Positions 38,016 to 46,154 of a stretch of 64,000 bases of DNA are shown here, piece after piece (position 1 is the first letter of the stretch; each line of letters begins with the position of its first letter). Both the position numbers and the translations under genes were made by a program. Where the stretch lies: contig NZ_ATDN01000011.1 in the NCBI RefSeq assembly GCF_004014805.1, forward strand, positions 1 through 64,000, read 5' to 3'. The notes under the pieces are model-generated. The model did not search any database and had not been told where the DNA came from. It saw only the letters and a program-made list of their open reading frames with translations. This stretch comes from Mycolicibacterium elephantis DSM 44368 (GTDB taxonomy: Bacteria; Actinomycetota; Actinomycetes; Mycobacteriales; Mycobacteriaceae).

Positions 38016-39160
38016 GATTGGAATCCCAACGTCTTGGCGGCCAGCGCGGTGAGGATCTCGGTGGTGCCGCCGCCGATGCCCAGGATCCGCATGTCGCGGT
38101 ACTGCCGTTCGATTTCGGACTCGGCCATGTAGCCCATGCCGCCGAACAACTGCACCGCCTGGTTGGCCACCCATTCACCGGCCTCCACCGCGGTGTTCTT
38201 CGCGAAGCAGACCGCCGCGATCAGGTTGGGGTCGCCCGCCAGCTGCCGTTCGACCACGTGATGGGTGTACACGCGTGCCACGTCGATGCGACGGGCCATC
38301 TCCGCCAACGTGTTCTGCACCTGCTGACGCGAGATCAGCGGCCTGCCGAAGGTCTCCCGGTCGCGACACCACGCAACGGTCAGATCAAGACAGCGCTGGG
38401 CGCTGGCGTAGGCCTGCGCGGCCAGCCCGACGCGTTCGGCGACGAACGCTCCGGCGATCTGGAGGAACCCGGAGTTCTCCGCACCGATCAGGTTGGCGGC
38501 CGGAACCCGCACATCGGTGTAGGACAACTCGGCGGTGTCGGAGGACCGCCAGCCCATCTTGTCGAGCTTGCGAGTGACCGCGAAGCCGGGTGTGTTCTTG
38601 TCGACCACGATCAACGAAATCCCGGCCGCGCCAGGCCCACCGGTGCGTACCGCGGTGACGACGTAATCGGCCCGCACCCCGGAGGTGATGTAGGTCTTGG
38701 CGCCGTTGACGAGGTAGTCGTCGCCGTCACGTTCCGCGCGGGTGGTCAGATGGCCGACGTCGGAGCCGCCGCCGGGTTCGGTGATCGCGAGGCTGCCGAT
38801 CAGCTCGCCGCGCAGCGTGGGCCGCACATAGGTGTCGATCAGCCGTCGGTCGCCGGATGCGATCATGTGCGGCACCGAGATACCGCAGGTGAACAGCGAC
38901 GCGAACACTCCGCCGGGACACCCCGCCTGGTGCATCTCCTCGCAGATGATCACCGCGTCCGCACCGTCGCCGCCGCCCCCGCCGACCGACTCGGGAAACC
39001 CCGCGCCGAGCAACCCGGCCTCGCCGGCCTTGCGGTGCAGTTCGCGAGGCAGCTCGCCGCTGCGCTCCCACTCGTCGACGTGCGGCAAGATCTCCCGTTC
39101 GGCGAACGCGCGCACCGTCTTTCGCAGTTGTTCGCGTTCGGGGGTGTGCCAGATGCTCAA
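38012..39160 (-). CDS. fadE13: Acyl-CoA dehydrogenase FadE13
   Basis: FAD-dependent acyl-CoA dehydrogenase of 382 residues. FAD motif SLAITEPGGGSDVGHL, KTYITSGVRADY, the substrate-binding MGWRSSDTAELSYTDVRVP and the C-terminal QLFGGMGYMAESEIERQYRDMRI with the usual catalytic-acid region. The start is a TTG at 39160 (LSIWHTPEREQLRK), which overlaps the stop of the preceding gene as TTGA; an ATG alternative is not available before the conserved N-terminal helix. Citronellyl- or isovaleryl-type acyl-CoA dehydrogenase is the likely specificity given the neighbours. Confidence 0.92.
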   Translation of the reverse strand: MSIWHTPEREQLRKTVRAFAEREILPHVDEWERSGELPRELHRKAGEAGLLGAGFPESVGGGGGDGADAVIICEEMHQAGCPGGVFASLFTCGISVPHMIASGDRRLIDTYVRPTLRGELIGSLAITEPGGGSDVGHLTTRAERDGDDYLVNGAKTYITSGVRADYVVTAVRTGGPGAAGISLIVVDKNTPGFAVTRKLDKMGWRSSDTAELSYTDVRVPAANLIGAENSGFLQIAGAFVAERVGLAAQAYASAQRCLDLTVAWCRDRETFGRPLISRQQVQNTLAEMARRIDVARVYTHHVVERQLAGDPNLIAAVCFAKNTAVEAGEWVANQAVQLFGGMGYMAESEIERQYRDMRILGIGGGTTEILTALAAKTLGFQS

Positions 39161-40878
39161 TCCAACAACTCCTCGGGTATCTCGATGTGCCTGCTGCGCA
39201 GCCACTCGCCGAGCGCTTTGGCCTGCGGGTCGAACCTGGCCTGGTACGCCACGCCCTCGCCGAGGACGTCCTCGATGACGAAGTTGACCGCCCGCAGGTT
39301 GGGCAGCACGTGCCTGGTGACCGGCAAATCCGCTGTCTCCGGCAGTAATTCGCGCAGCTTGTCCACGGTCAGTGCGTGGACCAGCCAGCGCCACTGCGGG
39401 TCGGTCCGCACCCACACTCCTACGTTCGCGCTGCCGCCCTTGTCGCCGCTGCGAGCGCCGGCGATCGTGCCGAGCGGCACCCGTCGGGTCTCCCCGAACG
39501 GCAGTGGCTCCGGCAACGCGAACGGAGGGACCGGCGTGAGCTCCAAGGTCTGTGTGGCGGGCGCGATGTCGACGCGGGTGCCGTCGGCGTGCACGGCGAC
39601 GTGTGGCACGTCGCCGGCCGCGACGAACGCCGGCCGGAACACTCCGTAGACCTGACCGTCGCCCGGCGGGCTGGTGGCATGAAAGCCCGGGTAGCTCGAC
39701 AACGCGAGTTCCACTGCGGCAGAGGAGAACTTGCGCCCAACGTTGGCTGGGTCCGGGTCGCGTACCACGCACCGCAGCAGCGCGCTGGCGGTTTCCTCGG
39801 TGTCGGCATCCACATGGTCGGTGCGCGCCAGCGTCCACTCCATCTGCGCGGGTCTGACCGTGATGCTGCTCTCCAGCTGCCTGCGCACCAGCTCGGCCTT
39901 GGCTTCGATGTCCAGCCCGGTGAGCACCAACGTCATCTCGTTGCGGAACCCGCCGATGCTGTTGAGCGACACCTTCAGGGTCGGCGGTGGCGGCTCGCCG
40001 CGCACCCCGCTGATCCGCACCCGGTCCGGGCCGTCGGGGCACAGCTCGATGGTGTCGACCCGCAGCGTCGCATCCGGGTTGGCGTACCGCGCGCCGGTGA
40101 TCTCGTAGAGCAGTTGCGCCGTGACGGTGTCGACGGTGACCGCGCCTCCGGTGCCGGGGTGCTTGGTGATGACCGATGACCCGTCGGGGTGGATCTCGGC
40201 CAGCGGAAACCCGGGACGGATCAACGCCGTGAGGTCCGGGAAGTCTCGCGCGAAGAACGCGTAGTTGCCGCCGGTGGCCTGCGCGCCGCATTCGATGACA
40301 TGGCCGGCGGCGATCGCACCGGCCAGCCGGTGATAGTCGGTGCGCTGCCATCCGTGGTGCGCGGCGGCCGGCCCGACGATCACCGACGCGTCGGTCACCC
40401 GGCCGGTGACCACGACGTCGGCGCCGGCGTTCAGGCACTCGGCGATGCCCCACGCGCCGAGGTAGGCGTTGGCGGCCAACACCGGGCCGAAGCCGAGCTC
40501 GTCGGCCCTGGGCAGCAGGTCGTCGCCCTCGACGTGGGCCACGTTCACCGTCAACCCCAGCCGTTGGGCCAGCCCGCGCACCGCGTCCGCCAGGCCCGCG
40601 GGGTTGAGCCCGCCCGCGTTCGCGACGATGCGCACACCGCGGTCCAGCGCCAGACCCAGACACTCCTCGAGCTGCTTGAGGAAGGTTTTGGCATAGCCGC
40701 GCTCGGGCGCCTTCGCGCGGTCGCGGGCCAGGATCAACATGGTCAGCTCGGCCAGATAGTCGCCGGTGAGGTAGTCCAGATCGCCGCCGGTCAGCATCTC
40801 CTGCATTGCCGACAGCCGATCGCCGTAGAACCCCGAGCAGTTGCCGATGCGGACCGGACCAGTCACCAGGCCTCCCAT
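39157..40878 (-). CDS. AtuA-family protein (DUF1446), acyclic terpene utilisation type
   Basis: A 573-residue protein with an N-terminal DUF1446 domain (PVRIGNCSGFYGDRLSAMQEM, then RIVANAGGLNPAGLADAV, GADVVVTGRVTDASVIVGPA) and a C-terminal AtuA-type domain (LGTIAGARSGDKGGSANVG). AtuA is required for citronellol/geraniol use in Pseudomonas; its enzymatic role is not established. It is the first gene of the minus-strand operon, followed with a TTGA overlap by fadE13. The ATG at 40878 could be replaced by the GTG five codons later. Ortholog of Rv0976c. Confidence 0.88.
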   Translation of the reverse strand: MGGLVTGPVRIGNCSGFYGDRLSAMQEMLTGGDLDYLTGDYLAELTMLILARDRAKAPERGYAKTFLKQLEECLGLALDRGVRIVANAGGLNPAGLADAVRGLAQRLGLTVNVAHVEGDDLLPRADELGFGPVLAANAYLGAWGIAECLNAGADVVVTGRVTDASVIVGPAAAHHGWQRTDYHRLAGAIAAGHVIECGAQATGGNYAFFARDFPDLTALIRPGFPLAEIHPDGSSVITKHPGTGGAVTVDTVTAQLLYEITGARYANPDATLRVDTIELCPDGPDRVRISGVRGEPPPPTLKVSLNSIGGFRNEMTLVLTGLDIEAKAELVRRQLESSITVRPAQMEWTLARTDHVDADTEETASALLRCVVRDPDPANVGRKFSSAAVELALSSYPGFHATSPPGDGQVYGVFRPAFVAAGDVPHVAVHADGTRVDIAPATQTLELTPVPPFALPEPLPFGETRRVPLGTIAGARSGDKGGSANVGVWVRTDPQWRWLVHALTVDKLRELLPETADLPVTRHVLPNLRAVNFVIEDVLGEGVAYQARFDPQAKALGEWLRSRHIEIPEELLD

Positions 40879-40957
40879 CGCGTCACCGGCGTGCCGTGCC
40901 GACCAACCGGTAGGTTAGCGATTACCAGCGGTATCGCGTCAAGGCACTCCCGCAATT
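40879..40957. promoter_or_regulatory. Upstream region of the AtuA operon with imperfect palindromes
   Basis: Directly upstream of the AtuA gene are AACC-GGTA-GGTT (around 40904-40915) and, further, GCGATTACC...GGTATCGC (around 40917-40937), each with dyad symmetry. These are candidate operators for the catabolic operon, but no regulator gene is adjacent and no family could be matched. Confidence 0.35.
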
Positions 40958-40987
40958 TTGGAGGCTACGCAGCGTGGAGGCTATCCT
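40958..40987 (+). promoter_or_regulatory. Candidate promoter for rpmF
   Basis: TTGGAG at 40958-40963 and TATCCT at 40982-40987, spaced 18 bases, resemble a housekeeping sigma-A promoter pointing toward rpmF, about 90 bases upstream of its start. Confidence 0.45.
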
Positions 40988-41076
40988 GAAGGACAATTGT
41001 CGGCGCTGGACACCTCCCGCGGCGCAAGTTGGACTTCCGGCTCGGCCGGTGACCCCCTCACGAGGAGACTTCGATC

Positions 41077-41250
41077 ATGGCTGTGCCCAAGCGCAGAGTG
41101 TCGCGCGCGAACACCCGTAGCCGTCGCGCCCAGTGGAAGGCCAAGCGTCCTGAGCTGGTCAGCGTCACCGTCTCGGGCCGCGAGCACAAGGTGCCGCGGC
41201 GGCTGCTCAAGGCTGCCCGCCTCGGCCTGATCGACCTCGACCGCCGCTAG
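41077..41250 (+). CDS. rpmF: 50S ribosomal protein L32 (Cys-less form)
   Basis: Small basic ribosomal protein of 57 residues, [20 protein letters not shown] onward, ending LGLIDLDRR. It lacks the four zinc-binding Cys found in many L32 proteins, as does M. tuberculosis Rv0979A, so it is the zinc-independent form normal for this lineage. Ribosome site GAGGAG ten bases before the ATG at 41077. Located just upstream of mprA as in M. tuberculosis. Confidence 0.95.
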   Translation: MAVPKRRVSRANTRSRRAQWKAKRPELVSVTVSGREHKVPRRLLKAARLGLIDLDRR

Positions 41251-41265
41251 TTGGCCCGGCGCGCC

Positions 41266-41284
41266 TCTCAGGTCTCTCTCAGAT
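41266..41284 (+). promoter_or_regulatory. Candidate MprA box upstream of mprA
   Basis: Two direct repeats, TCTCAGGT (41266-41273) and TCTCAGAT (41277-41284), three bases apart. MprA boxes are described as loosely conserved direct repeats of this kind and mprA is autoregulated in M. tuberculosis. It lies 15 bases before the mprA start. Confidence 0.55.
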
Positions 41285-41298
41285 AGGGAGATGACACT

Positions 41299-41991
41299 GT
41301 GGCTGTGCGCATATTAGTCGTCGACGACGATCGCGCGGTGCGCGAATCCCTGCGCCGCTCGCTGTCGTTCAACGGATATTCGGTCGAACTCGCCCAGGAC
41401 GGTGTCGAGGCTCTCGACGTGATCGCCAGCGACCGGCCCGATGCCCTGGTGCTCGACGTGATGATGCCTCGGCTGGACGGCCTGGAGGTGTGCCGGCGGC
41501 TGCGCAGCACCGGCGACGACCTGCCGATCCTGGTGTTGACCGCGCGCGACTCTGTCTCGGAACGGGTGGCCGGGCTGGACGCCGGCGCCGACGACTACCT
41601 GCCCAAGCCGTTCGCCCTCGAGGAGTTGCTGGCCCGCATGCGCGCGCTGCTGCGGCGCACCACCTCCGACGACGGCGAAGAGTCGCCCGCGTTGACCTTC
41701 TCGGATCTGACGCTGGATCCGGTCACTCGCGAGGTCACCCGCGGCCAGCGCCAGATCAGCCTGACGCGCACCGAGTTCGCGTTGCTCGAGATGTTCATCG
41801 CGAACCCGCGGCGCGTGCTGACCCGCAGCCGCATCCTCGAGGAAGTGTGGGGCTTCGACTTCCCGACGTCCGGCAACGCACTGGAGGTGTACGTCGGATA
41901 TCTCCGCCGAAAGACAGAGGCCGAAGGAGAGCCGCGACTGATCCACACCGTTCGAGGGGTGGGTTATGTGCTGCGCGAGACCCCGCCCTGA
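41299..41991 (+). CDS. mprA: Response regulator MprA
   Basis: OmpR-class regulator of envelope stress, persistence and sigma-factor (sigE/sigB) expression. 230 residues, the M. tuberculosis length. The receiver domain starts VRILVVDDD and has the phospho-acceptor Asp53 ([12 protein letters not shown]) and KPFALEEL; the winged-helix domain has [12 protein letters not shown] and [21 protein letters not shown] split across its recognition helix. GTG start at 41299. The stop overlaps mprB (TGATG). Confidence 0.96.
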   Translation: MAVRILVVDDDRAVRESLRRSLSFNGYSVELAQDGVEALDVIASDRPDALVLDVMMPRLDGLEVCRRLRSTGDDLPILVLTARDSVSERVAGLDAGADDYLPKPFALEELLARMRALLRRTTSDDGEESPALTFSDLTLDPVTREVTRGQRQISLTRTEFALLEMFIANPRRVLTRSRILEEVWGFDFPTSGNALEVYVGYLRRKTEAEGEPRLIHTVRGVGYVLRETPP

Positions 41992-43439
41992 TGACCGGCC
42001 CGAGTTACGGATTCCGGCCACAGCCCGATCCCTCACTGGCGGTGCCGACCACCAAGTCCGTCTCACTGCGCTGGCGGGTGATGTTGCTCGCCATGTCGAT
42101 GGTCGCGATGGTCGTGGTGTTGATGGCCGTCGCGGTGTGGGCGGTGGTGTCGCGGGCGCTCTACGACGACGTGGACAACCAGTTGCGCAGCCGGGCCCAG
42201 CTGCTGATCGAAAGCGGGTCGCTGCAGGTCGACCCGAGCAAGGCGATCGAGGGCACCGCCTACTCCGACGTCAACGCCATGCTCGTGATCCCGGGCCGGG
42301 CGATCTACACGGCGAACCAACAGGGTGAGACCCTGCCGATGGGTGAGCCCGAGAAGGCGGTGCTGCGGGGCGAGCTGATCATGTCGCTGCGGACCGCCAA
42401 CCATCAGCGGGTGCTGGCGATGCGCTTGTCCAACGACAGCTCGCTGCTGATCTCCAAGAGCATGGCCCCGACCACCCAGGTGCTCAAACGGCTGGGCACC
42501 GTGTTGTCGATCGTGGGTGGGATCGGTGTGGCGGTGGCCGCCATGGCAGGCGGCGCGGTCGCCCGCGCGGGTCTGCGCCCGGTCGCGCGGTTGACCGAAG
42601 CGGCCGAACGGGTGGCCCGCACCGACGACCTGCGGCCGATCCCCGTCGTCGGTAGTGATGAACTCGCAAGGCTCACAGAGGCTTTCAACATGATGCTGCG
42701 GGCGCTTGCGGAGTCGCGGGAACGGCAGGCTCGGTTGGTCACCGACGCCGGTCACGAACTGCGCACGCCGTTGACGTCGCTGCGCACCAACGTCGAGCTT
42801 CTGATGGCGTCGATGGCGCCGGGCGCGCCGCGGCTACCTGATGAGGAGATGGCCGGTCTGCGCGCCGACGTGATCGCCCAGATCCAGGAATTGTCAACGC
42901 TGGTCGGCGATCTGGTGGATCTGACCCGGGACGACGCGGGTGTGGTCATTCACGAGCCGGTCGACATGGCCGAGGTGATCGACCGTTCGCTCGAGCGGGT
43001 TCGGCGCCGCCGCAATGACATTGATTTCGACGTGCAGGTGGCGCCGTGGCAGGTCTACGGGGACGGCGCCGGCCTGGGCCGTGCCGTGCTCAACCTTCTG
43101 GACAACGCCGCGAAGTGGAGCCCGCCCGGCGGACGGGTCGTGATCCGGATGACCCAGGTCGATCCGTTGCACGCCGAGCTGGTGGTGTGCGACGAGGGCC
43201 CGGGGATACCGCCGCAGGAACGGCAATTGGTGTTCGAGCGGTTCTTCCGGTCCGCGTCGGCCCGCGCGATGCCGGGCTCCGGGCTCGGGCTGGCGATCGT
43301 CAAGCAGATCGTCGTCAAGCACGGCGGCACGCTGTGGGTGGAGGACGCCGTGCCCGGCGGACAGCCGCCGGGCACCGCGATGCACGTGGTGTTGCCCGGA
43401 CGGCCGATGCCTGCCGACGACACCGACACGCCGCGCTGA
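41991..43439 (+). CDS. mprB: Sensor histidine kinase MprB
   Basis: Membrane sensor paired with MprA. 482 residues; membrane segments at about 29-52 and 168-190 flank an extracytoplasmic domain thought to bind unfolded exported proteins. A HAMP domain (RPVARLTEAAERVART) is followed by the H-box with His255 (TDAGHELRTPLTS) and the ATPase domain (NLLDNAAKWSPPGG, DEGPGIP, GSGLGLAIV). The ATG overlaps the mprA stop, giving coupled translation. Confidence 0.96.
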   Translation: MTGPSYGFRPQPDPSLAVPTTKSVSLRWRVMLLAMSMVAMVVVLMAVAVWAVVSRALYDDVDNQLRSRAQLLIESGSLQVDPSKAIEGTAYSDVNAMLVIPGRAIYTANQQGETLPMGEPEKAVLRGELIMSLRTANHQRVLAMRLSNDSSLLISKSMAPTTQVLKRLGTVLSIVGGIGVAVAAMAGGAVARAGLRPVARLTEAAERVARTDDLRPIPVVGSDELARLTEAFNMMLRALAESRERQARLVTDAGHELRTPLTSLRTNVELLMASMAPGAPRLPDEEMAGLRADVIAQIQELSTLVGDLVDLTRDDAGVVIHEPVDMAEVIDRSLERVRRRRNDIDFDVQVAPWQVYGDGAGLGRAVLNLLDNAAKWSPPGGRVVIRMTQVDPLHAELVVCDEGPGIPPQERQLVFERFFRSASARAMPGSGLGLAIVKQIVVKHGGTLWVEDAVPGGQPPGTAMHVVLPGRPMPADDTDTPR

Positions 43440-43522
43440 CGTCGACGTGGCCCGGCGCGCCGTCGCCGATGATTAGTGGGCGCGTTACCGGGCAAACACA
43501 ACTCAGAGCATGTCCCGAAAAT

Positions 43523-43543
43523 TCTCTAAGTGGATTCTCAGCC
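43523..43543 (+). promoter_or_regulatory. Candidate MprA box upstream of pepD
   Basis: TCTCTAAG (43523-43530) and TCTCAGCC (43536-43543) form a loose direct repeat five bases apart, about 90 bases before pepD. A further CTCAGAGC occurs near 43502. pepD is a direct MprA target in M. tuberculosis. Confidence 0.5.
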
Positions 43544-43629
43544 CACTTGGGCACATTGGGCGTCGCTCGACCGTTGACCTGATGACCGCACGCACGCCGC
43601 CGTAACAGAAAGAAGAGCACCACAGCGCC

Positions 43630-44970
43630 ATGACAAACCACCCGAGGTATTCGTCGCCGCCACCGCCGGCGGGTCGTCGGCCCGGCGGCCATCACAACGG
43701 GGGACCCGGTTACCCCGGTGCTCAGCGGCCCGGCCCCTATCAGCAGCCGTACGACTGGCGCTATGCGACACAGCAGCAACAGCAGCAGTCGGCGGCGTTT
43801 CGTGCGCCCTATGACCCGTACCGGCCGATGGCCGGCGGGCCGTCCGGGCCGCCCCCTGAAAAGCGTTCGCGGGCAGGGGTGTTGACAGTAGGAGCCGTCG
43901 CGGTGGCGATGGTCTCTGCCGGCATCGGCGGTGGCGTCGCGATGCTGGCCCAGCCGGATCGGCCCGCGGCGACGTCCTCGGTCACCGGCGCCGCGCCCAC
44001 CGTGCCCGCCGCCAGCCTGCCCGCCGGTTCCGTCGAGCAGGTCGCGGCGAAGGTGGTGCCCAGCGTCGTCAAGCTCGAGGTCAATCTCGGCCGCCAGTCC
44101 GAGGAGGGCTCCGGGATCATCCTTTCGCCGGACGGGTTGATCCTGACCAACAACCACGTCATCTCGGCCGCGGCAGGGCCCGCGCCCCGCGGCGGGCCGG
44201 CCGATGCCGAGACCAAGGTGACGTTCTCCGACGGCCACACCACCTCGTTCAGCGTGGTCGGCACCGATCCGAGCAGCGATATCGCCGTCGTGCGTGCCGA
44301 GGGCGTGTCCGGGCTGACGCCCATCACGATCGGATCCTCGGCCGACCTGCGGGTGGGCCAGGACGTCGTGGCGATCGGCTCACCGCTCGGCCTGGAGGGC
44401 ACGGTCACGACCGGCATCATCAGCGCGCTCAACCGGCCCGTCGCGGCCGGCGGTGACGCGCGCAACCAGAACACCGTCCTCGACGCGATTCAGACCGACG
44501 CGGCGATCAACCCGGGCAACTCCGGTGGCGCTCTGGTCAACATGAACGGCGAGCTGGTCGGGGTGAACTCCGCCATCGCCACGCTCGGCGGCGACGCGGG
44601 CCCGCAGGCCGCCGGCGGATCGATCGGGCTCGGGTTCGCGATCCCGGTGGACCAGGCCAAGCGCATCGCCGACGAGTTGATCAAGAGCGGCTCGGCCTCG
44701 CATGCCTCGCTGGGGGTGCAGGTCACCAGCGACGCGTCCATCGACGGCGCGCGGATCGTGGAAGTCACCCGGGACGGCGCCGCCGCCGCGGCCGGGCTGC
44801 CGAGCGGAGTGGTGGTCACCAAGGTCGACGGCCGGGTCATCAACAGCGCCGACGCGCTGGTGGCCGCGGTCCGATCGAAGGCGCCGGGTGATGAGGTGAC
44901 GCTGACGTATCTGGACGCCTCAGGCAAACCGCAGTCGGTGCAGGTCACGCTCGGCAGGGCGCAACAGTGA
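43630..44970 (+). CDS. pepD: HtrA-like serine protease PepD with PDZ domain
   Basis: Membrane-anchored periplasmic protease/chaperone of the MprAB envelope-stress pathway. 446 residues: a Pro/Gln/Gly-rich cytosolic N-terminus (1-75), one membrane segment (about 80-100), a trypsin-like domain with the triad His176 (TNNHV), Asp217 (SSDIAVV) and Ser298 (GNSGGAL), and a C-terminal PDZ domain (about 355-440; SLGVQVTSD, AAGLPSGVVVTKVDG). All catalytic residues present. The stop overlaps the GTG of moaB2. Ortholog of Rv0983. Confidence 0.95.
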   Translation: MTNHPRYSSPPPPAGRRPGGHHNGGPGYPGAQRPGPYQQPYDWRYATQQQQQQSAAFRAPYDPYRPMAGGPSGPPPEKRSRAGVLTVGAVAVAMVSAGIGGGVAMLAQPDRPAATSSVTGAAPTVPAASLPAGSVEQVAAKVVPSVVKLEVNLGRQSEEGSGIILSPDGLILTNNHVISAAAGPAPRGGPADAETKVTFSDGHTTSFSVVGTDPSSDIAVVRAEGVSGLTPITIGSSADLRVGQDVVAIGSPLGLEGTVTTGIISALNRPVAAGGDARNQNTVLDAIQTDAAINPGNSGGALVNMNGELVGVNSAIATLGGDAGPQAAGGSIGLGFAIPVDQAKRIADELIKSGSASHASLGVQVTSDASIDGARIVEVTRDGAAAAAGLPSGVVVTKVDGRVINSADALVAAVRSKAPGDEVTLTYLDASGKPQSVQVTLGRAQQ

Positions 44971-45551
44971 CCGCCACGACGAGGACCGGGCCCCGCGGGA
45001 CCACGCTGACAGTGGCCGCGCCGATGTCGCTGTCCGCATATACGGTTGCACTCATGGAACAACCGGGCGAGTTGGTGGGCCGAGCACTGGTCGTCGTCGT
45101 CGACGACCGCACCGCACACGGCGACGAAGAGGACCACAGCGGTCCGCTGGTGACCGAGTTGCTCGGCGAGGCCGGCTTCGTGGTCGACGGCGTGGTCGTG
45201 GTGTCCGCCGACGAGGTCGAGATCCGCAACGCGTTGAACACGGCGGTGATCGGCGGAGTCGACCTGGTGGTTTCGGTCGGCGGAACCGGGGTCACGCCGC
45301 GTGACGTCACGCCCGAGGCGACCAGGGAGATCCTCGACCGCGAGCTCCTCGGCATCTCCGAAGCGCTGCGCGCCTCGGGCTTGTCGGCCGGCATCGTGGA
45401 CGCCGGCGTTTCCCGCGGGCTCGCGGGAGTCTCGGGCAGCACGCTGGTGGTCAACATCGCCGGCTCCCGCGCCGCGGTGCGCGACGGGATGGCGACGTTG
45501 GGCCCGCTGGCGACACAGATCATCGGACAGCTCTCCAGCCTGGAGATTTGA
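44967..45551 (+). CDS. moaB2: MoaB2/MogA-family molybdopterin-binding protein
   Basis: Member of the MogA/MoaB fold family linked to molybdenum cofactor synthesis; MoaB2 in M. tuberculosis has also been tied to stress sigma-factor control. The domain runs from GRALVVVVDDRTAHGDEEDHS to VVNIAGSRAAV, with LVVSVGGTGVTPRDVTPEA as the molybdopterin site. The GTG at 44967 overlaps the pepD stop and yields 194 residues; ATGs at 45024 and 45054 would give 175 or 165 residues and are equally possible. Last gene of the mprAB-pepD-moaB2 set. Confidence 0.9.
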   Translation: MTATTRTGPRGTTLTVAAPMSLSAYTVALMEQPGELVGRALVVVVDDRTAHGDEEDHSGPLVTELLGEAGFVVDGVVVVSADEVEIRNALNTAVIGGVDLVVSVGGTGVTPRDVTPEATREILDRELLGISEALRASGLSAGIVDAGVSRGLAGVSGSTLVVNIAGSRAAVRDGMATLGPLATQIIGQLSSLEI

Positions 45552-45579
45552 CGTATTCGTCAGCCGCCGACCGATCAAA

Positions 45580-45595
45580 TGTGATCTTCATCACA
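45580..45595. promoter_or_regulatory. Perfect CRP-type binding site
   Basis: TGTGA, six bases (TCTTCA), TCACA: all ten consensus positions match. It lies 28 bases after the moaB2 stop and its centre is about 20 bases before the start of the 52-residue gene at 45610. At that distance CRP would overlap the promoter or leader and may repress, unless transcription starts elsewhere. Confidence 0.75.
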
Positions 45596-45609
45596 ACAAA
45601 GGATCCGTG

Positions 45610-45768
45610 ATGGGAGACGCGCCCAAGCCGTCGCGCGAGGAGCTCGACAGGGTCTTCGGTGATCCCCTGCCATCCAAAGAAGGCGACGAGGACGACACTT
45701 CCCGGCGCGGCCAGGACGGCGCCCACGAGCGGTGGTTACGCGACAACGTGCCGCCCCACCACGAATGA
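45610..45768 (+). CDS. Small hydrophilic protein behind a CRP-type site
   Basis: A 52-residue charged protein, MGDAPKPSREELDRVFGDPL at the start and DGAHERWLRDNVPPHHE at the end, no membrane segment or Cys. The frame shows typical mycobacterial codon choice with G/C at third positions. The ATG at 45610 is preceded by AAAGGATCC as a ribosome site; a GTG immediately upstream (45607) is in frame. It fits the actinobacterial pattern of a small conserved gene between moaB2 and mscL but I cannot name it. The predicted acidic middle and the PSREELDRVFGD motif suggest a small binding protein. Confidence 0.7.
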   Translation: MGDAPKPSREELDRVFGDPLPSKEGDEDDTSRRGQDGAHERWLRDNVPPHHE

Positions 45769-46154
45769 TCAGCGATCCCCGAACCGCTCGACGGCCGGCG
45801 ACCCGAGGTCGCGGCGGCGGGGACCTGCCCACGGGGTACGGCCGGATCGAGCCATGCAAGCCCCTATGCTGGGCACGCGCTCCAGTGGCGACTCGGCGGC
45901 GCGCAGGTGGGGTAAACGGGGAGGTCAGTAACAATCGGCAGGCTGCGGGCGATCACTCGTTGCCGGGGTTATTGACCGACCGTTATGTTCCTCCTGTCAA
46001 AGGTTGAGCAAAACGTAAGTACCGCGTGTGGGGTTTCTCATTCGCATCACATGGGGCTGCTGAGTCGTGTGTGGTGTAAGCGGTACGGCCAGGCACGAAC
46101 GGGACAACGCACGCTGGGCCAGTCGGGCATGGCGTCGACATAGCTAGGGAGATC
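45769..46154 (+). promoter_or_regulatory. Upstream region and leader of porin gene 1
   Basis: 386 bases without a gene. The block from 45977 (CGACCGTTATGTTCCTCCTG and on) to the start codon is repeated, with divergence, upstream of porin gene 2 (from 47300). TATGTT inside it may serve as the -10 element. A long leader is typical for MspA-type genes. The ribosome site is AGGGAG, five bases before the ATG. Confidence 0.55.
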
